Made by a program: the position numbers and the translations under genes
Shown: positions 1-5,353 of the stretch, piece after piece
Numbering within the stretch: position 1 is the stretch's first letter
Layout of the letters: each line of letters starts with the position of its first letter
Notes under the pieces: model-generated
The model's input: only the letters and a program-made list of their open reading frames with translations
What the model was told of the DNA's origin: nothing
The model's database searches: none
Origin: Cryomorphaceae bacterium
GTDB taxonomy: Bacteria; Bacteroidota; Bacteroidia; Flavobacteriales; Schleiferiaceae
Length of the DNA stretch: 6,735 bases
Reading direction: 5' to 3'
NCBI GenBank assembly: GCA_022565745.1
Contig: JAIUMB010000120.1
Coordinates: forward strand, 1 to 6,735

Positions 1-392
1 ATACACCTCCGTGAACACATTACAGTTTATTTCGCAGTTTGCTGCCATGTTTCTGTTAAATCGACACATACAATTGTTCAATGCTTCCTTGTAATATGGC
101 TTTCCTTCTGGGTGGTGATCGCCATATATAATAGGGCATGGATCGGCATTGGGGTCTTCAAAGATAGAAAATGTTCGCAATAATCAGAACTTTCAATTTC
201 TGGAATAGCCCCTGAACTTATTTCCATTCCACTTAAAAATATCCCTTCAATATTATAATTGTCTACCACATCTGCCAAGTCACTTAAGGCTATATCATTT
301 TCTTCAGGTCTTTCATATTCCCCGGAATTTTCAGGTCCTCCAAGACCATCGCCTTCATCCTCAATAGATCCTCCAAAGGTGAACGCGAAACG
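1..392 (-). pseudogene. Unidentified protein gene, frameshifted and running off the left edge
   Basis: I do not recognise this gene. On the minus strand a frame is open from 392 (just after a TGA at 393-395) down to about 170. It reads as an acidic, Gly/Glu-rich stretch followed by LADVVDNYNIEGIFLSG. A second frame then carries protein-like sequence to the window edge, including EDPNADPCPIIYGDHHPEG and a Cys-rich segment with NCMCRFNRNMAANCE. The two frames join if one base is restored in the AAAA run at 168-171 (TTTT in the sense direction), giving ...DYCEHFSIFEDPN.... No ATG is found upstream in the first frame, so the 5' end is missing, uses a weak start (TTG at 276-278), or is also broken. 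That both frames look protein-like is my reading of composition, not a homology hit. A sequencing indel in the homopolymer is a real alternative to true decay. Confidence 0.45.
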
Positions 393-395
393 TCA

Positions 396-665
396 AGGTC
401 TTAAAGAAACACGCCAATGTTGGGGCGGTTTATTTTGGTTTTGAAAGGGATATAGTAAAACGCACCGGTGTCAAAGAAATCATTCTGTGTAAAAAACTAC
501 CGTAAAGACGTAAAAGACATCAAAGTAGTTTACCTCAAGTGCTTTTCTTTTATCTAGGTTAATTTTAATGCGGGAGGTTTTGAATGCAACGATATTGAAG
601 ACAAAAGTCGCGAATGCGAGAACTTTTGAGGGTTATAAACTTAAATAAAATTCTGTTTACTGCCT
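396..665. other. Intergenic stretch without a convincing gene
   Basis: This AT-rich stretch lies between the serpin stop codon and the broken gene at the left edge. All frames on both strands are interrupted after short runs. Two short runs look somewhat protein-like: NDFFDTGAFYYIPFKTKINR on the minus strand (about 415-482) and FERDIVKRTGVKEIILCKKL on the plus strand over the same bases. Only one can be meaningful and neither has a supported start. They may be debris from the upstream part of the broken left gene. The only structural signal I can support is the hairpin at 602-628. Confidence 0.5.
602..628 (-). terminator. Candidate hairpin terminator after the serpin gene
   Basis: The arms CAAAAGT and ACTTTTG are perfect 7-bp complements. 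They enclose a second short stem, CGC/GCG, around a GAAT loop, with a 3-nt AGA bulge. The hairpin starts 38 bases past the serpin stop codon, where a terminator is expected. On the minus strand the closing arm contains TTTT followed by GTCTTC, which is only a weak U-tract, and the stem is AT-rich. It could instead be a chance palindrome. Confidence 0.35.
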
Positions 666-1898
666 TTACCCCGGCTCTTCAACAAACCCCATAAACAACA
701 CCGTACCTGAAGGAATATGACGCAAGCTTAAGAGATACGGCACGTTAAAGGTGATGCTGGGTGGCATAGAGAGCACACCAAAACCGATTGATGTAACAGC
801 TGCACCTTCTGCGCCTTTTTCATCAACCTTTAAAACCGTTTTGTGATCGACACGGGTAATAAAAATACGCGGCCCTTGCAATGGTGTACCCATGTCTGAA
901 AAATCAGCCACTTGGGGCGAAAAGGCATCGGTCATTCCAAGGTCTTTCAGTGGTTCGCTGAGCTCGTACTCAAACTCAAGCTCCATTTTAGGCAGTTTGA
1001 GATAAATGCGCTGTGCTTCTAATTTATCGTATAGCGCTTTGAGTTCTTGATGGGTAAAGTCCTTTAGCCAATTGGTTTTCTGCTCGTCTGCCGGACGCAC
1101 CAAGGTCAAACTAAATGTCGAATCTTTAAACGGCAAATCCACCATTTCCCACTGATCGTTCATGGCAGACGTGATGGTGCGATCTTGAGACATGAAGTCA
1201 ACCGTAACTTTACTGCCATCACTTTTGGTAAATGATCCGGAAGACGTTTGGTTTTTATCAAAACCATGCGCCCAGTCCGACTTAAAATGCAAGGCATTGA
1301 TGAGAAAAGCCAGTTCATCCTGTCCTATTTCCTCGATGATTTCTTCGATGAGCTTTTTGGTTTTATCACTCACCCACTGATTGATGTTGTCAACAGCCAC
1401 TTGCTGAGCAAAATCATCGGTGGCTACGTGAGCCGCATAATAGTCGCTCAAAGCTTCTAAAAAAGCAGTCTTAGGATCAAGCCTTGAAGGGTCGTAAAAA
1501 AATGCATTGGCAATGGTCACAGAAGGGTGCCCACTTTGGTTGACCAGCACATTGGCCGTTTCACCGCTCTGCTTACGAATGGTTTCCAGATCAAACGAGC
1601 CATAACGCATGGTTGCAGAAATTTGATCGTACGTGTTTTCTTTTGCCGCCTCTAAAGCCATATTAAAAGCCGTTTGAATGCTTAACGGAGAAATCAAAAC
1701 CGTTTCACCCGGCTCCTTTGCATGAATGGTCTTGAGCAGATCTAAGCCCATAATGCCAGATGCTTCAGATACATCATTGGCGCCAATACCTATGATTCCA
1801 TTGCCATTGCCTTTATCATCATCGGCATCATTGCAAGATGTAAACGACAAAAAAACAAAGGCCATCAGGAAAAACTGAAAAGAGGATAGGGTTTTCAT
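666..1898 (-). CDS. Serpin-family serine/cysteine protease inhibitor, predicted surface lipoprotein
   Basis: A suicide inhibitor that traps serine (or papain-like cysteine) proteases by loop insertion. The 410-aa length fits one full serpin domain plus a signal peptide. The start is ATG at 1896-1898, preceded by an A-rich stretch; the in-frame TTG two codons upstream is less likely. Residues 1-21 form a lipoprotein signal peptide with the acylated Cys at 22 (FTSC), then NDADDD, similar to Bacteroidota surface-export signals. Serpin motifs follow in order: ISPLSIQTAF (69-78), NINQWVSDKTKKLI (171-184), NALHFKSDW (201-209), LPKMELEFEYELSEPLKDLG, hinge DEKGAEGAA (359-367) and FNVPYLLSLR ending in LFMGFVEEP. 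Counting from the hinge and from FNVPY both place the scissile bond at Leu376-Ser377, suggesting chymotrypsin- or elastase-like targets. It appears monocistronic. Tannerella miropin is a known bacterial lipoprotein serpin. The family call is secure; the target protease is inferred. Confidence 0.93.
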   Translation of the reverse strand: MKTLSSFQFFLMAFVFLSFTSCNDADDDKGNGNGIIGIGANDVSEASGIMGLDLLKTIHAKEPGETVLISPLSIQTAFNMALEAAKENTYDQISATMRYGSFDLETIRKQSGETANVLVNQSGHPSVTIANAFFYDPSRLDPKTAFLEALSDYYAAHVATDDFAQQVAVDNINQWVSDKTKKLIEEIIEEIGQDELAFLINALHFKSDWAHGFDKNQTSSGSFTKSDGSKVTVDFMSQDRTITSAMNDQWEMVDLPFKDSTFSLTLVRPADEQKTNWLKDFTHQELKALYDKLEAQRIYLKLPKMELEFEYELSEPLKDLGMTDAFSPQVADFSDMGTPLQGPRIFITRVDHKTVLKVDEKGAEGAAVTSIGFGVLSMPPSITFNVPYLLSLRHIPSGTVLFMGFVEEPG

Positions 1899-1911
1899 AA
1901 ACAATTTTTTT

Positions 1912-1928
1912 ATTGGTTCTCAACCAAT
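1912..1928. promoter_or_regulatory. Perfect inverted repeat 13 bp upstream of the serpin start
   Basis: ATTGGTT-CTC-AACCAAT has 7-bp arms with a 3-base spacer. On the serpin sense strand it is followed by A7, TTGTTT and then the ATG. It could be an operator for a dimeric regulator or a small 5'-UTR hairpin near the initiation region. It is not an intrinsic terminator in either direction, because no T-tract follows it on the relevant strand. The palindrome is visible; its function is inferred. Confidence 0.4.
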
Positions 1929-1977
1929 GCGAAGATAGTGATTTTTTTGATTCGCATGACACATACAGTAATCTCTT

Positions 1978-2148
1978 GCTGATCATGTGTTCGCCAAAAG
2001 ATGAACCGATAACCACCAACTGAACATCCTTCATTTGATCGCTAATGCGTTTTAGCTTTATTCCTGTGTTTTCAATGCGCTGAGCCTCATCAGTCATTAC
2101 CGCTTTATGCTTTTCGAGAAAAACTGGCTTATATGAGGGCTCAAGTTT
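1978..2148 (-). pseudogene. Remnant of an AAA-type ATPase (DUF4143-associated class)
   Basis: On the minus strand a frame opens after a TAA at 2149-2151 and reads ...HKAVMTDEAQRIENTGIKL, then KRISDQMKDVQLVVIGSS. This fits the middle of the AAA ATPases that carry a C-terminal DUF4143 domain: a Walker B-like segment ending in DEAQRI, then I.LK.I.DQ...VQ, then a sensor-type [IV]..GSS. Family members continue with a segment like SSFxLANxI. Here the LAN match appears only in a neighbouring frame (TTGGCGAAC), implying a small deletion or frameshift just after GSSF. There is no Walker A region, no C-terminal domain and no credible start; the ATG at 2095-2097 falls inside the Walker B strand. Downstream the frame becomes non-protein-like and runs into the serpin gene. 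I read it as an inactive fragment. The family call is from memory of the motif, not a search. Confidence 0.6.
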
Positions 2149-2190
2149 TTAGATTATATCCTTTCGGTCGATGAATACGCTCCGGTTCTT

Positions 2191-2302
2191 CATTCTACAT
2201 TCTACATTTTACATTCTACATTTTACATTTTACATTCTACATTCTACATTTTACATTTTACATTCTACATTTTACATTCTACATTTTACATTTCACATTC
2301 CA
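2191..2302. repeat. Heptamer tandem repeat array, 16 units of CATT(C/T)TA
   Basis: Sixteen consecutive 7-bp units run without interruption. The first fourteen are exactly CATTCTA or CATTTTA, in mixed order. The last two, at the menD end, are degenerate (CATTTCA, CATTCCA). On the minus strand the units read TAGAATG/TAAAATG. Because 7 is not a multiple of 3, the plus strand gives a low-complexity frame with a 21-base (7-residue) period, FYILHSTFYILHFT-like, which I regard as non-coding. The array's right end overlaps the last codons and the stop of menD. It ends sharply at about 2302 and starts at 2191. Unit-number variation by slippage is expected for such arrays. Confidence 0.93.
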
Positions 2303-3866
2303 CCCTCCCCCAAACATCAACACTTACCTCCGCATCAACCACCACCTCAATCAAGTGTGGCTGATTGGCACAGCGTGCAGTCGTCATAGCTGATTCTAAT
2401 GAAGACGCACTGTCTACAAGCAGGTGATGATACCCGAAGGCCTTAGCGATGTGCTTTACTGAAATGTTGGTCGGACTCTGCTGCCACTCGGCAATCTGCG
2501 GCTGTTGCTTTGGTCCGTCGATCAACTGAAAAATGTGTCCACCGCCGTTATTAATGACTATCGGAATGCACATGGGGTGTTTGAACCAGAGGGCATTGTG
2601 ATCGTAAAAGAAACTCACATCACCCAGCACACACCAGCCGCGCTGTTTGGCACCTATAACTTGACCTATAGCTGTTGACAAACTCCCGTCGATTCCGGCC
2701 GTACCTCGGTTGCTGTAGATGGGGTAATCGCCATATGGAGACAACAAGCCATATCGCACCACCGAACTGTTGCCCAAGTGCAGCAACTCGTCTTCATTTA
2801 CCAGCTGCATGATTTGACGAATGGCCGTAAAATCACACCAGGGAAAATCGCTGCTGTTTAATGTGTTTTTTCGCTGCGCATCGACTTTATACCAATGTTC
2901 GGCAAAGGATTTGTCAATATCGGCCAAATGCGACCGAAGATACTTTAAACCAGTCAATACATCGGTTTTTAGGTGTACCGTCACCTCGCCAAAGGCATTG
3001 GGCACCTTAGCGATGTCTTCAATATGGATGATGGGGCAAGTAAAGCGATTTTTTATTTGCTTAGACACCCAATCTCTACCAATGGATACAATCAAATCAG
3101 GTTGAAAAGTCTCCTCTCTGCACCAGCGGTCAATGTGCTGAATCACCAAATCAGATGGTTGATTGGCAAGGGCTTCCGCCGCTATTAAAACAGCGGATTC
3201 CCTCCATTTTCGCAACTCCTCAGTTAAGATTTTATCTGCCGACATTTGTCCCAAGAGCAACAGTGGTCGCTTGGCCTTTTGCAAAAGCGCTATGGCCTTT
3301 GGCGACAGTTCAAATGGTGATGTTTCCCTTTGCAGAATTGGCAATATTGAGGGCTCATATGGTGCTGATTCGTACAGCGGCTCACTCAGTGGTAAATTAA
3401 TGTGGGTGGGGGCGTTATTCGGACAGTTAAGTATATCCTCTAGCCATACCTCATTTAATTCGTCGTCTGAAAAATTGATGGCACACCCCACATAATCCCC
3501 GTACAAATGCGGTTGACGAATGGTTTGTCCGCGCCGATGATCAACCGCTGATGATGGCCGATCTGCCGTTAGTGCTATTACAGGCACTTGCATATAATGC
3601 GCCTCAACAATGGCGGGGAGATAATTGGCCGCTGCCGTTCCTGAGGTACAGCACACCACCACTGGCGTCTTAGTGGCCTGTGCCATACCCATGGCTGTAT
3701 AAGCCGCTGAGCGTTCATCGGGTTGAAGAGTAACTTGAATGTCTGGAAAGTGAGACAAGGCCAACATGACCGGTGCATTTCTTGAGCCTGGACTAAGAAC
3801 GACGTGCCTAACCCCTCGATTAAACAAGGCATTTACGACGTTACACGCGCGTTCAAAGGCGGTCAT
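2286..3866 (-). CDS. menD: 2-succinyl-5-enolpyruvyl-6-hydroxy-3-cyclohexene-1-carboxylate synthase (MenD)
   Basis: A thiamine-diphosphate enzyme that decarboxylates 2-oxoglutarate and adds the succinyl unit to isochorismate, the first committed step of menaquinone synthesis; cytosolic. The start is ATG at 3864-3866, whose ATGA overlaps the upstream menF stop, giving 526 aa. A longer in-frame start at 3920 lies inside menF and would add 18 residues not typical of the family. Motifs: SPGSRNAP (25-32), the ThDP-activating Glu in DERSAA (Glu51), TSGTAAANYLPAI (74-86), LTADRP (99-104), GQTIRQ (113-118), SNRGTAGIDGSLSTAIG (385-401), GDVSFFYDHNAL (415-426, Mg/ThDP site with Asp416) and NNGGGHIF (439-446). 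Length and motif order fit a full enzyme. The last residues, ECEM, and the TAA stop are encoded by heptamer-array units, so the native C-terminus may have been altered. No catalytic residue appears missing. Confidence 0.97.
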   Translation of the reverse strand: MTAFERACNVVNALFNRGVRHVVLSPGSRNAPVMLALSHFPDIQVTLQPDERSAAYTAMGMAQATKTPVVVCCTSGTAAANYLPAIVEAHYMQVPVIALTADRPSSAVDHRRGQTIRQPHLYGDYVGCAINFSDDELNEVWLEDILNCPNNAPTHINLPLSEPLYESAPYEPSILPILQRETSPFELSPKAIALLQKAKRPLLLLGQMSADKILTEELRKWRESAVLIAAEALANQPSDLVIQHIDRWCREETFQPDLIVSIGRDWVSKQIKNRFTCPIIHIEDIAKVPNAFGEVTVHLKTDVLTGLKYLRSHLADIDKSFAEHWYKVDAQRKNTLNSSDFPWCDFTAIRQIMQLVNEDELLHLGNSSVVRYGLLSPYGDYPIYSNRGTAGIDGSLSTAIGQVIGAKQRGWCVLGDVSFFYDHNALWFKHPMCIPIVINNGGGHIFQLIDGPKQQPQIAEWQQSPTNISVKHIAKAFGYHHLLVDSASSLESAMTTARCANQPHLIEVVVDAEVSVDVWGRVECEM

Positions 3867-4843
3867 GTATTTTGAATTAGTTGACGTAATACGTCTAGTT
3901 TTTGCTCGGTCTCTTCCCATTCCGTCTCGGCGTTAGAATCTGCGGTAATGCCTCCGCCGGCAAACAACACCGCTTGTTTATCAAACACCTGCATGCAGCG
4001 AAGGTTGACAAAAAAATGGGCATTTCCCTCCTCTTTCACACCCATATATCCGGCATAAAAACTGCGGTCATGAGCCTCGTGTTTATGAATAAATTCACGA
4101 GCCACATGTCGTGGGTACCCGCAAACAGCAGGTGTTGGGTGCAATTGAGCCGCTGCTTGACGCGGCGTTACCCCAAGAGGTAAGTGTCCGTTGAGTTCCG
4201 TACACAAATGTTGAAGATGACCAGCCTGGAGGGTTTTCGGGCCAACTTCTTCAATGTTTACTACGCCCAAACCTCTGAGTTCTTCGCGTAGAAAAGTTGT
4301 TACCCAAGCCTGTTCTTCGCGCTCTTTTTCGGTCCACTCTGCATGTTTTCCATCATTGATCCAACGCGTTCCTGCCAAACTCATGGTTTTTATATGCTGA
4401 CCATTTTGATGCAACAAGAGCTCAGGCGTTGCGCCCATCCAGCAAACCCCCTCAGCATTAAAAAGATAAACAAAAGCGGTTGGAAACGCCTTGCACAAAC
4501 GTTCATAAAATCCAAACGTATCGAATCCGTTTGGCAAGTCAACCACTTGGGTTCTTGAGAGCACAATCTTTTTGGCCTGTGTTTCCTCAATGGTTTTTCT
4601 AGCGCGTTCTACCAATGACAGGTAGTCTTCTTTTTCCACCACAACGGTTTGATTGTTGAGTGGTAACGTTTGGCAAGCCTCCGGACGTGTTTTAATCCTT
4701 TCACGTTTATAAAACCTAATGTCTTTTGCTTCATAATCTCCCCAAATCAAATCTGCATTGGCTTCATCACTTGGATGGCATTGATAGATGTTGGAAACAT
4801 CAGTATGCGGTTGTTTACAAGCAAAGAATGCGGCGTTACTCAT
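3863..4843 (-). CDS. menF: Isochorismate synthase, chorismate-binding family (MenF-type)
   Basis: Converts chorismate to isochorismate with Mg2+, feeding MenD encoded directly downstream. The 326-aa protein carries the chorismate-binding fold: KKIVLSRT (91-98, with the base lysine at about 92), MGATPELLL (136-144), SLAGTR (155-160), the isochorismate-synthase-like HPTPAVCGYPR (235-245), DRSFYAGYMG (259-268), and AGGGITADSNAETEWEETEQK (295-315), whose glutamates match the family's metal-binding positions. It is shorter than E. coli MenF (about 430 aa), with a reduced N-terminal part; the start cannot move far upstream because the thioesterase gene overlaps it. The ATG at 4841-4843 overlaps the upstream TGA, and its own TGA overlaps the menD ATG, so translation is probably coupled on both sides. 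Related anthranilate, aminodeoxychorismate and salicylate synthases are less likely given the menD neighbour. Confidence 0.93.
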   Translation of the reverse strand: MSNAAFFACKQPHTDVSNIYQCHPSDEANADLIWGDYEAKDIRFYKRERIKTRPEACQTLPLNNQTVVVEKEDYLSLVERARKTIEETQAKKIVLSRTQVVDLPNGFDTFGFYERLCKAFPTAFVYLFNAEGVCWMGATPELLLHQNGQHIKTMSLAGTRWINDGKHAEWTEKEREEQAWVTTFLREELRGLGVVNIEEVGPKTLQAGHLQHLCTELNGHLPLGVTPRQAAAQLHPTPAVCGYPRHVAREFIHKHEAHDRSFYAGYMGVKEEGNAHFFVNLRCMQVFDKQAVLFAGGGITADSNAETEWEETEQKLDVLRQLIQNT

Positions 4844-5256
4844 CGGTCTTCAAGTACAATATTGGTGAGTTTACACTGTGAAATCAATCGGCCATCTTGA
4901 TCGGTTATTCTAATACTCCAAAGATGGGTTCTACGCCCAAGGTGGATCGCTTCCGCACGGGCGGTAACCACACCACTTCTCAGTGTTTTGAGATGATTGG
5001 CACTAAATTCCAATCCGAGTACCTTCTGCCGGGCAAACATATGACTGGCGGCACTACCCACCGATTCTGCCAAAGCCATAGAGGCACCGCCGTGAAGAAG
5101 TCCATAGGGCTGGTGTACCGTTTCATTGACTGGCATGGTGGCCTCGAGAAAATTCTCCCCTGCACGTGTGTAGGTGATACCCAAGGTCTTCATCAATGTA
5201 TTCTCTGTGCGGACGTTCAGCTCTCGCACAATGGCGTCGAAATCCAAGTTTTCCAT
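4840..5256 (-). CDS. Hotdog-fold acyl-CoA thioesterase, probable DHNA-CoA thioesterase (MenI/YdiI-like)
   Basis: The protein starts at ATG 5254-5256 (MENLDFDAIV, 138 aa), the usual length of PaaI/YdiI hotdog thioesterases. A longer in-frame ATG at 5311-5313 would add 19 residues unlike the family. The signature HQPYGLLHGGASMALAES (48-65) includes Gln49, His55-Gly56-Gly57 and the likely catalytic Glu64, as in E. coli YdiI. GLEFSANHLK (81-90), LGRRTHLW and LISQCKLTN near the C-terminus also fit. The expected reaction is hydrolysis of 1,4-dihydroxy-2-naphthoyl-CoA to DHNA before prenylation by MenA. That substrate is inferred from being the first gene of a menF-menD operon with an ATGA overlap (4840-4843) to menF; the fold alone would also allow phenylacetyl-CoA or other aryl thioester substrates. 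The first gene of the operon, it begins next to a 97-bp divergent promoter region. Confidence 0.9.
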   Translation of the reverse strand: MENLDFDAIVRELNVRTENTLMKTLGITYTRAGENFLEATMPVNETVHQPYGLLHGGASMALAESVGSAASHMFARQKVLGLEFSANHLKTLRSGVVTARAEAIHLGRRTHLWSIRITDQDGRLISQCKLTNIVLEDR

Positions 5257-5353
5257 GTCGGCAAAAATAGGTGTTTTATGTCGAAAGTCACCTTTTGTTT
5301 TAATAAAATACAAGAGCTTTGCCGCAGCACCAATTCAAAATACAAACTCAGTC
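5257..5353. promoter_or_regulatory. Divergent promoter region between the men operon and the PLP decarboxylase
   Basis: Both flanking genes are transcribed away from this 97-bp AT-rich gap, so it must hold both promoters unless they lie inside the genes. On the minus strand, TATTTTTG (bases 5262-5269) matches the Bacteroidota -7 consensus TAnnTTTG, but it lies only 5 bases before the thioesterase ATG, and no clear TTG lies at the expected -33 distance. No good promoter match was found for the plus-strand gene. No Shine-Dalgarno sequence precedes either start, which is normal for Bacteroidota. Confidence 0.45.
5292..5316. promoter_or_regulatory. Imperfect palindrome in the divergent gap
   Basis: CTTTTGTTTT and AAAATACAAGAG-type flanks form a 25-base imperfect palindrome centred near 5304. 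Eight of the ten outer base pairs match, and the strongest arms are CTTTTGT and ACAAGAG. Placed midway between two divergent starts, it could be a shared operator. AT-rich sequence produces such symmetry easily, so this is tentative. Confidence 0.28.

Noticed and set aside
568..648. Plus-strand 26-codon open frame (MREVLNATILKTK...)
   Set aside because: It is very short, spans the putative terminator hairpin, has no recognised motif, and is antisense to the serpin transcript's 3' region.
1899..1904. TTG start two codons before the serpin ATG
   Set aside because: The ATG at 1898 gives a standard MKT lipoprotein signal peptide, so a TTG start is unnecessary.
1828..2097. 89-aa minus-strand frame starting at the ATG at 2097 as an intact gene
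   Set aside because: The start falls in the middle of the ATPase Walker B motif, and the C-terminal half is not protein-like and overlaps the serpin gene, so it is treated as part of a pseudogene.
2171..2389. Plus-strand 72-aa open frame with FYILHST-type repeats
   Set aside because: It is a translation of the 7-bp array plus the antisense of menD. The 7-residue periodicity comes from the nucleotide repeat, and nothing suggests a real protein.
2821..3495. Several plus-strand open frames antisense to menD (and similar ones antisense to menF, the thioesterase and the decarboxylase)
   Set aside because: They are shadow frames of strongly conserved enzymes. None shows a domain motif or a plausible start context.
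3867..3920. Longer menD start at 3920
   Set aside because: It lies inside menF and adds residues not found in the family. The ATGA-coupled ATG at 3864-3866 leads straight into the conserved N-terminus.
5257..5313. Longer thioesterase start at 5313
   Set aside because: It adds 19 residues unlike hotdog thioesterases, and the ATG at 5256 gives the normal length.
5174..5353. Upstream 60-codon extension of the PLP decarboxylase
   Set aside because: The extension runs over the divergent thioesterase gene and the promoter gap. The family N-terminus fits the ATG at 5354.
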